64,000 nucleotides of DNA from an uncultured Treponema sp. (GCA_905372235.1 CAJPOF010000002.1:17092-81091), one strand, 5' to 3'. Counted from the first letter of the stretch, positions 23,721 through 34,038 are shown. Notes: generated by a model not told the origin, from the letters alone. Program-made: numbers and translations.

Positions 23721-24755
23721 ATGAACGAAGTTCTGTCACAGGATGAGATTGACCAGCTTTTGACCGCCATAAGTTCAGGCGATTCGGAAGTTGATGAGTT
23801 CAAGCCTGTCAACGATACCAGAAAGATAAAGCTCTACGACTTTAAGCGTCCCGATAAATTTTCAAAGGAACAGCTTAGGACCGTCTCGAATATGCACGAG
23901 ACGTTTGCCCGTCTTACGACAACTTCTTTGTCCGCTCAGCTTCGGAGTCTTGTCCACGTGCATGTTGCGTCCGTAGACCAGCCGACATACGAGGAATTCA
24001 TTCGTTCTATTCCTACCCCAACTACATTGGCTGTCGTGAACATGGATCCGCTGAAGGGAAATGCTGTCCTCGAGATAGATCCTGCGATAACGTTCTGCAT
24101 GATAGACAGGCTTTTCGGCGGAAGGGGCGTTTCAACTGCAAACAAGAACAGGGATCTTACCGACATAGAGCAGTCCGTTATGGAAGGCATAATCGTTCGC
24201 ATACTCGCGAACATGAGGGAGGCTTGGACACAGGTCATAGACCTTAGGCCACGTCTTGGGCAGATAGAAACAAACCCTCAGTTTGCCCAGATTGTCCCTC
24301 CGTCGGAAATGGTTGTGCTTATAACTCTTGAGATAAAGGTTGGCGATGAGGAAGGCATGATGAACTTCTGCATACCATACCTTACGATAGAGCCGATAAT
24401 ATCAAAGTTGTCATCCCAGTTTTGGTTCTCTTCGGTAAGAAGAAGTTCCACAACCCAATATTTGGGAACGTTGAAGGAAAAACTTGCGTCCGTTGACATG
24501 GAATTGGTCGCCGAAGTCGGTTCGATAAATCTACCGATAAAGGATGTGCTTTCTCTTAGGACGGGAGATATTGTCCGTCTTTCGAACACAAGGGTCGGAG
24601 ACCCTCTGATTTTGAGCGTCGGAAACAAGAAAAAATTCTACTGTCAGCCGGGCGTTGTCGGCAAAAAGATGGCTGTCCAGGTTACTGGAAAACTAGAAGA
24701 TGTTGCTGCGGATGATTTTGAAGAGCTTTCCGTAGAAGGAGAAGAATCGTTATGA
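23721..24755 (+). CDS. fliM: Flagellar motor switch protein FliM
   Basis: A 344-residue C-ring protein that binds phosphorylated CheY and sets rotation direction. The N-terminal CheY-binding peptide is LSQDEIDQLLTAI (residues 4-16). The middle domain follows with LTDIEQSVMEGIIVRILANM and a C-terminal SpoA-like domain begins near SVDMELVAEVGSINLPIKDVL. The stop overlaps the fliY start (ATGA at 24752-24755). Confidence 0.96.
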   Translation: MNEVLSQDEIDQLLTAISSGDSEVDEFKPVNDTRKIKLYDFKRPDKFSKEQLRTVSNMHETFARLTTTSLSAQLRSLVHVHVASVDQPTYEEFIRSIPTPTTLAVVNMDPLKGNAVLEIDPAITFCMIDRLFGGRGVSTANKNRDLTDIEQSVMEGIIVRILANMREAWTQVIDLRPRLGQIETNPQFAQIVPPSEMVVLITLEIKVGDEEGMMNFCIPYLTIEPIISKLSSQFWFSSVRRSSTTQYLGTLKEKLASVDMELVAEVGSINLPIKDVLSLRTGDIVRLSNTRVGDPLILSVGNKKKFYCQPGVVGKKMAVQVTGKLEDVAADDFEELSVEGEESL

Positions 24756-25927
24756 GTGATGGCGCAATTTCACAGGATGAGATCGACGCATTGTTGGCGG
24801 GCGTTCAGCCTGACGGCTTGGATTCCACAGGTCAGGTGTCGAGCAGCTCTTCGGCTGCGATCGACAAGGATGCGCTCAAGACGTTCGCAGGAAACTTAAA
24901 AGCTCCGCTCGTTGAAAAACTCAACACCATGACGGGAGCGAATTTTACGGGCGGCGAGCCGATTGTCGAGGTTCTTGAAAGGGACTCTCTTTTGGTGAAA
25001 CTTCCCGAGGTCGTGGTAGCGGTGTCGTCCGATTTTTCTACGGGACTTTCGGGAGATCATCTTTATCTTCTTGCCCCTGAGTTCGCCCAAAAACTCGTGA
25101 ATCTTGTTACCAAGGAAGAAAACGCCGACTTTGACGAGATGGCGCTTTCGTGCATATGCGATGTGGTCGCCATGCACACGGGTTCCGAGGTGCAGGAACT
25201 TGACAAGACGGGAAAACTTTCAGGTGTCTCATGCAATCCGGGCGAAGCGGTGAACAATCCAAAGGCGATGATTCGTATTCCACAGAACAAGTTTGCGCTC
25301 TTCAGTTATCCTGTGTCTTTGGATGGCAAGAACTACACTCTTTGGGAAGCGATCGGGGGGCAGGCGGCGGAGCAGATAAGCAAGGCTTACGGCGGAAACG
25401 CTTCTCAGGCGGATTCGCCTTCTCAGAACGCACCGAACATGGCTTCCCTCGGAGGAATGGGTGGCGCGGCAGGCGGCGGAATGCCTCAAATGAACATGGG
25501 CATGCCTAACATGGGAATGCAGATGGGCGGAATGCCGCAGATGCAAATGCAGATGCCCATGGGGAACATGGGAATGCCTCCTTCGGGACAGAACATGGGC
25601 TTCAACGTTCCGAACGTGCAGAATCTTCAATATCCTAATCTGATGGGTGCAAACCTCTCCGGCGAAGCGCAGAACATAAGTCTCATCATGGACGTATACA
25701 TGGAGATGACTGTAGAACTGGGACGCACCAAAAAGCAGATAAAGGATATTTTGGGAATGGGAGAAGGAACAATCATCGAGCTTGACAAACTTGCCGGTGA
25801 ACCTGTGGACATTCTTGTAAACCATAAGCCTATCGCCAAGGGAGAGGTTGTGGTCATAGACGAAAACTTCGGTGTCCGTGTTACAGAAATTCTTTCTCCT
25901 CTTGAAAGAGTGTCGAACTTGAAATAG
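24752..25927 (+). CDS. fliY: Flagellar motor switch protein FliY/FliN with Met-Gly-rich linker
   Basis: A 391-residue switch protein. The N-terminus ISQDEIDALLAGV repeats the FliM-type CheY-binding peptide. A CheC-like middle domain spans about 45-215. A striking Met/Gly/Pro/Asn/Gln-rich linker covers about 228-293, with repeated NMGM, GMPQMQMQM and MGNMGMP units. The C-terminal FliN (SpoA) domain starts at about residue 310 (LIMDVYMEMTVELGRTKKQIKDI) and includes GEPVDILVNHKPIAKGEVVV. The C domain forms the base of the C-ring. The CheC-like part may dephosphorylate CheY, but that is uncertain. Confidence 0.93.
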   Translation: MSDGAISQDEIDALLAGVQPDGLDSTGQVSSSSSAAIDKDALKTFAGNLKAPLVEKLNTMTGANFTGGEPIVEVLERDSLLVKLPEVVVAVSSDFSTGLSGDHLYLLAPEFAQKLVNLVTKEENADFDEMALSCICDVVAMHTGSEVQELDKTGKLSGVSCNPGEAVNNPKAMIRIPQNKFALFSYPVSLDGKNYTLWEAIGGQAAEQISKAYGGNASQADSPSQNAPNMASLGGMGGAAGGGMPQMNMGMPNMGMQMGGMPQMQMQMPMGNMGMPPSGQNMGFNVPNVQNLQYPNLMGANLSGEAQNISLIMDVYMEMTVELGRTKKQIKDILGMGEGTIIELDKLAGEPVDILVNHKPIAKGEVVVIDENFGVRVTEILSPLERVSNLK

Positions 25928-25991
25928 TTGTGTGAAACTTTCCTGCGTTGGGGAATGTGGGAAAGTAAAATAAATATGGGTGGGGAAAAAT

Positions 25992-26651
25992 TTGAGAATC
26001 TCAAAAAAAACAGCCGCGATAATTGCGTTCATTTTTGCGTTCAGCATAGGAATCCATTCACAGGCAAAACCTTCGACTGTTCCTGAATCTAAAGGAGAGA
26101 GTCCGAATGAGGGAACACGGATTGAAATTCCTTCCGACGACGTTCCTTTTTCATTTTCGAATCCGGCGGTGGATGAACATTCGAAAAGAGGAAGCACTTT
26201 CTTTCTGTTTGTGAGAATGCTTTTTGTCCTTGCGTTTGTGGTGGCATGCATATACGGCGTGATGTGGCTGATGAAAAGGAGCATGAAGACGAATCCGAGG
26301 AACAGCGACCCTTTTTTGCGGAACGTGTCTTCGATAGATTTGGCGGTGGGAAAATCCGTCCATGTGGTAACGCTTTTGGACCACGCCTATGTTGTAGGGG
26401 TGTCTGACGATTCGGTGAGCCTTATAGGGACGCTGGATTCGGATAACGACAAGGACAGGGAACTTATAAACGCCATGAACCTTTATGCGGACGAACATCA
26501 GAATGTGCGGAAACCCAAGAGTTTTTCGGATGTGCTTGAAATTTTTATGCCGTCGGGAACAAAGGAAAAAGGCGGCATCTTTGGCGATGCGCAGAAAAAG
26601 ATGAACAAAAACATGGAAAGCCAAAGAAGCAAGTTGAACGGCGGTGAATAA
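25992..26651 (+). CDS. fliO: Flagellar biosynthesis protein FliO (FliZ of treponemes)
   Basis: A 219-residue membrane protein at the position of fliO in the export gene run. It has a signal-like N-terminus (MRISKKTAAIIAFIFAFSIG), a Ser/Pro-rich periplasmic stretch, a TM at about 79-102 (FVRMLFVLAFVVACIYGVMWLM) and a cytoplasmic FliO domain with SIDLAVGKSVHVVTLLDHAYVVGVSDD. TTG at 25992 is preferred because GTGGGG lies six bases upstream; GTG at 25980 is the alternative. FliO helps assemble the FliP ring of the export gate. The stop is directly followed by fliP. Confidence 0.88.
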   Translation: MRISKKTAAIIAFIFAFSIGIHSQAKPSTVPESKGESPNEGTRIEIPSDDVPFSFSNPAVDEHSKRGSTFFLFVRMLFVLAFVVACIYGVMWLMKRSMKTNPRNSDPFLRNVSSIDLAVGKSVHVVTLLDHAYVVGVSDDSVSLIGTLDSDNDKDRELINAMNLYADEHQNVRKPKSFSDVLEIFMPSGTKEKGGIFGDAQKKMNKNMESQRSKLNGGE

Positions 26652-27488
26652 GTGAAGTTTTTTTCCGGATTTTTTTCTAAGATTCTCGTTTTAATTCTGT
26701 TTTTCGCCTGCGTTTTTCCGGTGTTCTCGCAGCAGTCAAGGTCTTTTCCCGAAGGTTCGTCCCAAGGGAACACAGAAATTGGAAGGGGCATACGTCCGAT
26801 TGACGTTCCGAACATCAGCGTGCAGATAACAGAACCTAGGAGCGGCGAGGAGGTTGCGTTCTCGGTAAGGCTTCTTCTGATTCTTACCGTATTGACAATC
26901 GCGCCGAGCCTTCTTCTTTTGGTTACCTGCTTTCTCCGTTTTTCAATAGTGCTTGATTTCATAAAGCGCGCGCTTTCGTTGCAGCAGGTTCCACCGACGG
27001 CAGTTCTGAACGGCATCGCGTTTTTCATGACCGTTTTTGTGATGTGGCCTACTTTCACGGAGATATACACAAAATCGTACAAACCGATGGCGGATGGAAA
27101 CATATCGATAGAGGCTGCCATAAAAGGCGCGGAAGTTCCCGTAAAATCGTTCATGTACAGCCAGATGAAAGGGGACGAAAGTTACATAATGATGTTCATG
27201 AACATGGCAAAACTCGAAAAGCCTTCGGAAAGCGTTACAGAAATTCCGTTTTACGTGATGGTTCCGGCATTCATTCTGCATGAACTTACGGTCGCATTCA
27301 AAATAGGGGTGATTCTTTACATTCCGTTCATAATAATCGACATGGTAGTGGCGAGCATTCTTATGTCCATGGGAATGATGATGCTTCCGCCGGTTCAGAT
27401 ATCCATGCCATTCAAACTGATGCTTTTTGTGCTGGTGGACGGCTGGGGGCTTTTGACCACGCAGCTTTTCGCTTCCGTCTTACATTAG
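26652..27488 (+). CDS. fliP: Flagellar export gate protein FliP
   Basis: A 278-residue core protein of the flagellar type III export gate. A cleavable signal peptide (ending PVFSQQ near residue 27) is followed by four TM segments; family motifs are LTVLTIAPSLLLLVTCFLR, QQVPPTAVLNGIAFFMTVFV and FILHELTVAFKIGVILYIPF. It starts with GTG directly after the fliO stop, indicating coupled translation. Confidence 0.96.
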   Translation: MKFFSGFFSKILVLILFFACVFPVFSQQSRSFPEGSSQGNTEIGRGIRPIDVPNISVQITEPRSGEEVAFSVRLLLILTVLTIAPSLLLLVTCFLRFSIVLDFIKRALSLQQVPPTAVLNGIAFFMTVFVMWPTFTEIYTKSYKPMADGNISIEAAIKGAEVPVKSFMYSQMKGDESYIMMFMNMAKLEKPSESVTEIPFYVMVPAFILHELTVAFKIGVILYIPFIIIDMVVASILMSMGMMMLPPVQISMPFKLMLFVLVDGWGLLTTQLFASVLH

Positions 27489-27512
27489 CCTTTTTTATGA
27501 AGGAGAAGAAGT

Positions 27513-27782
27513 ATGAGTATCGGCACGTTGGTTAATTTGATGAGGGGCGGAATCGAAGAGGTGTTCATATTGATTCTTCCTGTTCTTAGCGCAGCTTTGG
27601 TCATAGGACTTGTGGTTGCGATTTTTCAGGCGACGACTTCAATACAGGAGCAGACGCTTACGTTCCTTCCGAAACTTGTGATAATTCTTGTTGTGCTTGC
27701 CCTTTTGGGAAGCTGGATGTTCAGCGACATAAGGGACTACACGATAACCCTTTTCAGGATGATTCCTGCCATGGCTCGTTAG
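27513..27782 (+). CDS. fliQ: Flagellar export gate protein FliQ
   Basis: An 89-residue protein with two TM segments (about 17-38 and 50-72), the normal size. QATTSIQEQTLTFLPKLV is the family signature. It packs around the FliP/FliR ring in the export gate. GAAGGAG gives a strong ribosome site. Confidence 0.95.
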   Translation: MSIGTLVNLMRGGIEEVFILILPVLSAALVIGLVVAIFQATTSIQEQTLTFLPKLVIILVVLALLGSWMFSDIRDYTITLFRMIPAMAR

Positions 27783-27794
27783 CGGTTTTTGAAT

Positions 27795-28604
27795 ATGCTG
27801 GAAGAGATTTTTTCGAAGGGGAGCGTTTTCATGCTTGTTGCCGCAAGGAGCATGGGGCTTCTTTTTACTCTGCCGCTTTTCTCGATGAGGACTGTGCCAA
27901 GGGGAACAAAAATCGCCCTTGCAGGCTACATGGCGTACATAATGATGGGCTTTGCGGATTATTCTCCATATTCGGCTGCCATATCTTTGGACGGCGCTTT
28001 CAGCCTGCATTATCTTCTCCTTCTGCTTGGTGAGGGCATGATAGGAATCATAATGGGCTTTTACGTCTCGATAATATTCGCGGCGTTCAGCACGGCAGGA
28101 CAGTTCTTCGCTTTCCAGATGGGATTCAGCGCGGCATCTGCCTACGATTCTCTTTCTCAGGTTGAAAATCCGCTTATGGGGCAGTTTTTGAACCTTGTTT
28201 CGATGCTGATTTTCATGCAGAACCAGTGGTTCCAGAAACTTTTTGTGCGAGGTCTTGCCGAGAGCATAGCCTCCCTGAACGCTTTTGAACTTGTGGCGGC
28301 AAAGGATATGATGGTGCGTTTCCTTCTTAGGGGACTTTCAAATCTTTTTGCTGACGCCATGCTGATTGCGCTTCCTATAATGGGGACTTTGCTTCTTGTT
28401 TCTGTGTGCATGGGGCTTCTTTCAAAGGCCGCCCCCCAGATGAACCTTCTTTCCGAGGGATTTCCGATAATGATTCTGCTTTCGTTTCTTGTGTTCGTGG
28501 CTCTTTTCCCGTCTTTGTGCGATTTTTTTATCCGTTCGTTCAACACCGGCATAAACGACCTGTACAGGTTCTTCCTTGATGTGGGAAAAGGAGGGCTTTC
28601 GTGA
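27795..28604 (+). CDS. fliR: Flagellar export gate protein FliR
   Basis: A 269-residue membrane protein with at least six TM segments. VAARSMGLLFTLPLFSMRTVP, GFYVSIIFAAFSTAGQFFAFQMGFS and AAPQMNLLSEGFPIMILLSF are FliR motifs. It completes the FliPQR export channel. ATG at 27795 fits the AGCGG spacing better than TTG at 27789. The stop overlaps the flhB start. Confidence 0.95.
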   Translation: MLEEIFSKGSVFMLVAARSMGLLFTLPLFSMRTVPRGTKIALAGYMAYIMMGFADYSPYSAAISLDGAFSLHYLLLLLGEGMIGIIMGFYVSIIFAAFSTAGQFFAFQMGFSAASAYDSLSQVENPLMGQFLNLVSMLIFMQNQWFQKLFVRGLAESIASLNAFELVAAKDMMVRFLLRGLSNLFADAMLIALPIMGTLLLVSVCMGLLSKAAPQMNLLSEGFPIMILLSFLVFVALFPSLCDFFIRSFNTGINDLYRFFLDVGKGGLS

Positions 28605-29704
28605 AGTCTGACTTGCTTGACCTTCAGTGGTTTGCTGCCGAGGACGAAGGAAGAACGGAAGAGCCGTCGGAGTACAAACTCCGTAAGGCAAGGGAGGAAG
28701 GGCGCGTTCCCAAAAGCCAGGACTTGAACTCGTCTTTGGTGTTCCTTTTTACGGTTATAGTCCTTGTATTTCTTTCAAAGTCCATACTTTCGGGCTGCGC
28801 CGAGATAATGAGATTTTTCTTCACTCGCTGCAACGAAAGCGAGGTCGCAAATCCAAGGTTCGCCTATGTGTTCGCAAGGTATTTTGCCCGCCTTGTTCTT
28901 CCCGTTTCTCTTTCGGGGATTGCGGCTGGAATCACAGGGAACATAATCCAAAACCGCGGGCTTATCTTCACGCTGAAGCCTATAGAGCCGAAATTCTCTA
29001 AAATCATTCCGAAATTCGGCGAATACTTCAAGAACACGCTTTTCAGTTTCAAGGGGATTTTCAATATCGTGAAGTCCATCGGAAAAGTGGCTGTCATAGT
29101 CGCAATCGCCTACCTGATAATAAGGCGGAACATTCCTCTTCTTGTCCATACGATAAAAACAGGAAACGTGCTTTCTTCTTTTTCAATGGTTTCCCGAATC
29201 GCAGCCCAGCTCGCTTTGATTGTATCTGTAATTTTCATAATCGTCGCCATACCCGACTATTTTGTTCAGAGGCGTGAGTTCATGGAATCCATGAAGATGA
29301 CAAAATACGAGCAGAAGCAGGAATACAAGGAGATGGAGGGCGACCCGGAGATAAAAAGCAGGCTGATGGCAGAGCAGAGGCGTATTCTAAGTCAGAATGT
29401 AAGGAAGGCGGTAAGCGAGGCGGACGTGGTCATCACGAACCCTACGCATTTTGCTGTTTCCATGAAGTACGACCCTTCGGTGACGGACGCTCCTTCAGTT
29501 ACGGCAAAGGGGCAGGACGAAATCGCGCTTCTTATGCGGAGGATAGCGGACGACAACGGCGTTCCAATCGTCGAAAACCGTCCGCTTGCCCGTGCGCTCT
29601 ATGCAGATACCGAAGTTGGTGATATAATACCTGACAAATATTGGCATGTACTTGCTGAAATATATGCCGAGGTTGGAAAATACAACTCAAAAAGTATTGA
29701 GTAA
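28601..29704 (+). CDS. flhB: Flagellar export substrate-specificity protein FlhB
   Basis: A 367-residue protein beginning with GTG in the fliR stop (GTGA). Four TM segments lie in the N-terminal half; the cytoplasmic domain has the self-cleavage site Asn280-Pro-Thr-His in VVITNPTHFAVSMKYDP, which controls the switch from hook to filament export. The N-terminal EEPSEYKLRKAREEGRVPKS is also typical. Confidence 0.96.
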   Translation: MKSDLLDLQWFAAEDEGRTEEPSEYKLRKAREEGRVPKSQDLNSSLVFLFTVIVLVFLSKSILSGCAEIMRFFFTRCNESEVANPRFAYVFARYFARLVLPVSLSGIAAGITGNIIQNRGLIFTLKPIEPKFSKIIPKFGEYFKNTLFSFKGIFNIVKSIGKVAVIVAIAYLIIRRNIPLLVHTIKTGNVLSSFSMVSRIAAQLALIVSVIFIIVAIPDYFVQRREFMESMKMTKYEQKQEYKEMEGDPEIKSRLMAEQRRILSQNVRKAVSEADVVITNPTHFAVSMKYDPSVTDAPSVTAKGQDEIALLMRRIADDNGVPIVENRPLARALYADTEVGDIIPDKYWHVLAEIYAEVGKYNSKSIE

Positions 29705-29724
29705 TTTGTCAAGGGTGGGGACTA

Positions 29725-31869
29725 ATGGCAAACGAATCAAGGGGAAGCAGTTTTTTTGGCTTTGTTTCAAAGAATATGATAGCGGTGGCGGCTGTTGTGG
29801 TCGTCCTCATGCTAATCCTGCCTATCCCTAAATTCTTGATAGACATATTGATGACTCTGAATCTTGCGATATCCATAGTGATATTGCTGGTGGTGGTATA
29901 CACGCCCAGGGCGTCAAGTTTTTCCTCGTTTCCGCAGATGATTCTTTTTGTCACCATATTCGGACTTGGAATAAACATATCGTCGACAAAACTAATTCTT
30001 TCCGCAGACGGCAAGGCAGGAATCGATGCCCTTAGGGGAAACCAAAGCGCTATGGTTCAGGCTTTTGCCAATATAGTCGCCGGAAACAACCTTGTCATAG
30101 GCTTTGTGATATTCGTAATCCTTATAGTTGTTCAGGTTGTTGTAATCACAAAGGGAGCTGGAAGGGTTTCCGAGGTGGCGGCAAGGTTCACCTTGGACTC
30201 GATGTCCACAAAGCAGTTCGACATAGACAACCAGCTGAACAGCGGCTACATCACGGAGGACGAGGCCCGCAGCATGAAAGAAGAGCTTCGCCGTGACATA
30301 GATTTTTACTCCAACATGGACGGTTCTTCCAAATTCGTTTCGGGAAACGTCAAGGCGGGAATATTCATAACCGTAGTAAATCTCATAGGCGGTCTTGTGG
30401 TAGGAAAGGTGCAGAACCACTTGGATTTCCTTTCTTCGCTTGAGATTTACTCAAAACTTACAATAGGAGACGGGCTTTTAAGCCAGCTTCCTTCGCTTAT
30501 GCTTTCGTTCGCTACCGGTGTCCTTGTTACTGCCGACAAGTCGGAAAAGACGCTGGGCGAGCAGGTCATACATAATTTTACCATCGATGGAACGATATAC
30601 GAGATAGTCGGCGCTGTTTTGGTGGTTATCGGAATCGTTTTCCATAACGACACTATACTGTTCCTGCTTCCAATCGGTTCTATTCTGATTTGGTACGGCT
30701 TCCGTCTTTCAAAGAAAAAAGATGTCGAGGCTGCCACGAAGGCAAAAAAGGAGGCGGAATCCAAGGCTTCGTCCGAGAAGCAGGGAAAGGGAAGCGCAGA
30801 AAGCGATTCCGTCGCGCCGTTGGACGACCTTTCGCTGGAACTAGGCTATGCGCTTCTTCCGCTTGTAAGCGAAGAGGCAGGCGCTGAACTCCTTGACAGA
30901 ATCTCAAGGATAAGGAAAGAGTCTGCGCTTGACATAGGGCTTCCCGTCCCCAAGATAAGAATAATCGACAACATGAACCTGAATCCAAACGAGTACAGTT
31001 TTAAGTTGCGGGGAATAGAAGTGGGGCGGAGCGCAATACGGCTTGGCTACTATATGTGCATGAACACAGGCTCCGTTCTTGAAGAGATAAAAGGCGAGGC
31101 GACCAAAGATCCTACGTTCGGAATGCCTGCGATATGGGTTCCCGAAGCCCAGCGCGTCGAGGCGGAGCAGGCAGGCTACGTTGTAGTCGATCCGCCGACC
31201 ATAATAGCCACCCATCTTACGGAACTCATAAGAAACCATGCCCACGAGATTCTTGGGCGCAAGGAAGTCTCGCTTCTTGTCGGAAAGGTCAAGGAGACAA
31301 ATCCAATTGTGGTTCAGGAGGTCATGGAAGGCGATCACCGCATGACGTACGGCGACATAGAGAAAGTCTTGAAGGAACTTCTTAGGGAGCAGGTTTCCAT
31401 CCGGAACATGGTAACGGTTCTTGAGACGCTTGCGAACTACAAAAACATAACCGGAAGTACATGGGATCTTGTCGGAAAGGTAAGGGAGGCTTTGGGGCTT
31501 CAGATATGTCTTCAATATGCCGATGAAGACAGGCAGCTTAGGGTCATAAACCTTTCTCAGGAATGGCAGGAAAAAGTCCTTGAGTTTTCACAGGTTCCTT
31601 CCGACGGCTCAAGACCTTACGTGGCGTTCGATCCTGTTACCGGAAGGCAATGGATAAAAAATGTCAGCGATGAGGTCGCGGCTGTAAGCGCATCCGGCTA
31701 TCAGCCTGTCATTCTTTGCTCAAGCGTGATAAGGCTTCAGGTAAAGACCGCCGTAGAGAGAGAACTTCCGGGCATCGTGGTGATTTCCGACAAGGAAATC
31801 GTGTCGGCAGGCTCTTCAATTTCTATTACAGTGTTGGGCACAGTGAACTATCGAGAAGGTGCGTATTAG
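29725..31869 (+). CDS. flhA: Flagellar export gate protein FlhA
   Basis: A 714-residue export gate protein. The N-terminal half has about eight TM segments and the FHIPEP-family region VVITKGAGRVSEVAARFTLD and SQLPSLMLSFATGVLVT. A charged linker (about 330-360) leads to the cytoplasmic nonamer domain, with VGRSAIRLGYYMCMNTGSV and ELIRNHAHEILGRKEV. It binds chaperone-substrate complexes. GGGTGGGG precedes the start. Confidence 0.96.
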   Translation: MANESRGSSFFGFVSKNMIAVAAVVVVLMLILPIPKFLIDILMTLNLAISIVILLVVVYTPRASSFSSFPQMILFVTIFGLGINISSTKLILSADGKAGIDALRGNQSAMVQAFANIVAGNNLVIGFVIFVILIVVQVVVITKGAGRVSEVAARFTLDSMSTKQFDIDNQLNSGYITEDEARSMKEELRRDIDFYSNMDGSSKFVSGNVKAGIFITVVNLIGGLVVGKVQNHLDFLSSLEIYSKLTIGDGLLSQLPSLMLSFATGVLVTADKSEKTLGEQVIHNFTIDGTIYEIVGAVLVVIGIVFHNDTILFLLPIGSILIWYGFRLSKKKDVEAATKAKKEAESKASSEKQGKGSAESDSVAPLDDLSLELGYALLPLVSEEAGAELLDRISRIRKESALDIGLPVPKIRIIDNMNLNPNEYSFKLRGIEVGRSAIRLGYYMCMNTGSVLEEIKGEATKDPTFGMPAIWVPEAQRVEAEQAGYVVVDPPTIIATHLTELIRNHAHEILGRKEVSLLVGKVKETNPIVVQEVMEGDHRMTYGDIEKVLKELLREQVSIRNMVTVLETLANYKNITGSTWDLVGKVREALGLQICLQYADEDRQLRVINLSQEWQEKVLEFSQVPSDGSRPYVAFDPVTGRQWIKNVSDEVAAVSASGYQPVILCSSVIRLQVKTAVERELPGIVVISDKEIVSAGSSISITVLGTVNYREGAY

Positions 31870-31870
31870 T

Positions 31871-33157
31871 ATGACTATGGACATGAACGTGGAAGCGGTG
31901 CATACGTTGCGGGTAAAAAACTACGACGAGGCAAGGCAAAAACTTTTTGAGCGATACAAGACGGACTATACAATCGTTGACCAAAGGCGGATTCCAAAGC
32001 CGGGATTTTTGGGTATTTTCCAAAGGGAAGAACTTGAGGTCCTTTACAAAATAAAGACAAGGACAAATCCTCAGGATTTCCAAAATCCGTATGTGAATTC
32101 CGTGGATGCGCTTCATTCTTTAGGCGAAAAGCCGCTCGATTTTGAGAAAAACAAGTCCGAGATTTTAAAGAAGGCGTCTAAAGTTGTCCCGAACATAGTC
32201 TCGTCAGCAAAGGTCGAAAGCCAGGTTCTTGACATGGGAAAAAAGATAGACGAGGTGCTTTCGATGGTGAAGGAACTTCCGTCCCATTCGTCCGCTTTGC
32301 ATCCTACCATAACCCAAATTCAGTCGCTTTTATCGCAGAACGAATTCTCTTTCTCTTTTGTTCAGTCCATCACAGAAAGGATAAAAAAGACTTTTCCGCT
32401 TGAGCAGCTTGACGATTTTGACATGGTGCAAAGAGCCGTCGTCGACTGGATAGGCGAATCAATCGATGTTTCCGTTCCGGTGAACTACAAGCACCCAAGG
32501 GTTGTGATTATAGTAGGCCCTACAGGAACGGGAAAGACCACCACCCTCGTGAAACTTGCCGCCCAGTTCATAAAGACATCCAAGGCAAAAGGAAGGTCGT
32601 GCGAGTTTTGTTTCATAACCACGGACACTATGAGGGTGGGTGCGTTGGAGCAGCTTACCAAGTTCGGAGACATCGTAGGAAAAACCGTCATAAAGGCGCA
32701 CACCAAAGAAGATGTGACAGCCCTTTACGAGCAGTATAAGGACAATGTTGACGCGATTTTCATAGACACGGGCGGTTACGGCCCTAACGACGCAAAGCAC
32801 ATAGCGGCAATGAAGGAGACGCTTTCCATTCAGGGCTTGAATCCCGAAGTATACCTTGCGTTTTCCGCCTCAACAAAGGCAAGGGATCTGCACAACATAA
32901 TGCAGAACTACGAGCCGTTAGGTTATCATGGAATCATCGTAACAAAGTGCGACGAGTCCGAGCAGTACGGAAATGTCATAAGCGCATTGAGCGAGCGGCA
33001 CAAGGCGGTGTCGTATGTTACCACCGGTCAGAAAATCACAGAGACCTTGCTGAAAGGGGATGTGATATGGTTTTTGACGCGGCTTGAAGGCTTTAAGATA
33101 GACAGGATACATATTGAAGACAAATTCTATAAAGAAGATAAGAGCGAGGAAGACTAA
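31871..33157 (+). CDS. flhF: Flagellar SRP-like GTPase FlhF
   Basis: A 428-residue SRP-family GTPase that sets the place and number of flagella, at the cell poles in spirochaetes. The B domain (about 60-140) is followed by the N and G domains. The P-loop is [10 protein letters not shown] near residue 215; later GTPase motifs are [21 protein letters not shown] and [14 protein letters not shown] at 31871 follows GAGAAGGTG; an in-frame GTG 12 bases earlier is less well placed. The stop overlaps flhG by one base. Confidence 0.95.
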   Translation: MTMDMNVEAVHTLRVKNYDEARQKLFERYKTDYTIVDQRRIPKPGFLGIFQREELEVLYKIKTRTNPQDFQNPYVNSVDALHSLGEKPLDFEKNKSEILKKASKVVPNIVSSAKVESQVLDMGKKIDEVLSMVKELPSHSSALHPTITQIQSLLSQNEFSFSFVQSITERIKKTFPLEQLDDFDMVQRAVVDWIGESIDVSVPVNYKHPRVVIIVGPTGTGKTTTLVKLAAQFIKTSKAKGRSCEFCFITTDTMRVGALEQLTKFGDIVGKTVIKAHTKEDVTALYEQYKDNVDAIFIDTGGYGPNDAKHIAAMKETLSIQGLNPEVYLAFSASTKARDLHNIMQNYEPLGYHGIIVTKCDESEQYGNVISALSERHKAVSYVTTGQKITETLLKGDVIWFLTRLEGFKIDRIHIEDKFYKEDKSEED

Positions 33158-34038
33158 TGGAAGAACAGGCAGATGATTTGAGGGAATTCATTGGAAGCTA
33201 CGAGGAAACGATTGCGACAAAGAAGAGCCATTCCACAAGGATTATCGCTATAACAAGCGGAAAAGGCGGTGTGGGAAAGACGAATATTTCCGTTAACATG
33301 GCTATCGCATACGCCCAACTCGGGAAAAAAGTGATTCTCATAGATGGCGACCTTGGCATGGCGAACGTCAACGTACTTTTGAATACCGTTCCTCAGTTCA
33401 ACCTGATGCACGTGATAAACAAGAAAAAAACAATGAAGGAAATAATTCTTGACACGGAATTCGGGATAAAGTTCATAGCGGGGGCAAACGGTTTTTCGAA
33501 AATCGCAAACCTTACCGTCGAGGAACTTGAGTATTTTGCAAAGCAGTTCAGCGCACTTGAAAACGCCGACATAATAATAATAGACACGGGAGCCGGAATC
33601 GCGAACAACGTCCTTCAGTTTGTGGCGGCAGCCGACGAAGTTTATGTCGTTACAACGCCGGAACCGACAGCCATAACCGATGCCTACGGAATAATAAAAA
33701 TCATCACCACCGAGATAATGGACAGGGCGGTGAACCTGAAACTTTTGGTGAACAGGGTTCATTCTGCGGACGAAGGAAAACGCATAGCCGAGCGCATCAT
33801 AAACATAGTCGGGCAGTTTTTGGGCTATAAAATCGATTACATAGGTTTTGTCTACGACGACCCTGTGGTGCAGGCGTCCGTCATAAGACAGAAGCCGTTC
33901 ATCGTGGTGAATTCCACGTCAAAGCCGTCGGTTTGCCTGAAGCATATAGTAGGAAGGATTGAGAAGACCGAGACCGACGGAAACGAGGGAGTGGCTAATT
34001 TCCTCAAGAAATTCTTGGGCAAAAAGAGCAGAAATTGA
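33157..34038 (+). CDS. flhG: MinD-like ATPase FlhG (FleN/YlxH)
   Basis: A 293-residue ParA/MinD-type ATPase that works with FlhF to set flagellar number. The deviant Walker A is [10 protein letters not shown], Walker A' is [17 protein letters not shown], and Walker B is IIIDTGAGI. The C-terminal region [21 protein letters not shown] and [16 protein letters not shown] are as in YlxH. A 30-residue N-terminal extension may bind FlhF, as the activation helix does in other FlhG proteins. Confidence 0.95.
   Translation: MEEQADDLREFIGSYEETIATKKSHSTRIIAITSGKGGVGKTNISVNMAIAYAQLGKKVILIDGDLGMANVNVLLNTVPQFNLMHVINKKKTMKEIILDTEFGIKFIAGANGFSKIANLTVEELEYFAKQFSALENADIIIIDTGAGIANNVLQFVAAADEVYVVTTPEPTAITDAYGIIKIITTEIMDRAVNLKLLVNRVHSADEGKRIAERIINIVGQFLGYKIDYIGFVYDDPVVQASVIRQKPFIVVNSTSKPSVCLKHIVGRIEKTETDGNEGVANFLKKFLGKKSRN

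Noticed and set aside
24390..24402. GCCGATAA inside fliM as a sigma-28 promoter
   Set aside because: No TAAA-like -35 at the right distance and it lies within coding sequence; likewise the copies near 40788 and 48524.
25229..26284. A 351-codon His-rich minus-strand frame
   Set aside because: It is antisense to fliY and fliO; the His-rich stretch is simply the complement of the Met/Gly linker of FliY.
30904..31515. A 203-codon minus-strand frame
   Set aside because: Antisense within flhA, with Cys/His/Tyr-rich shadow composition.
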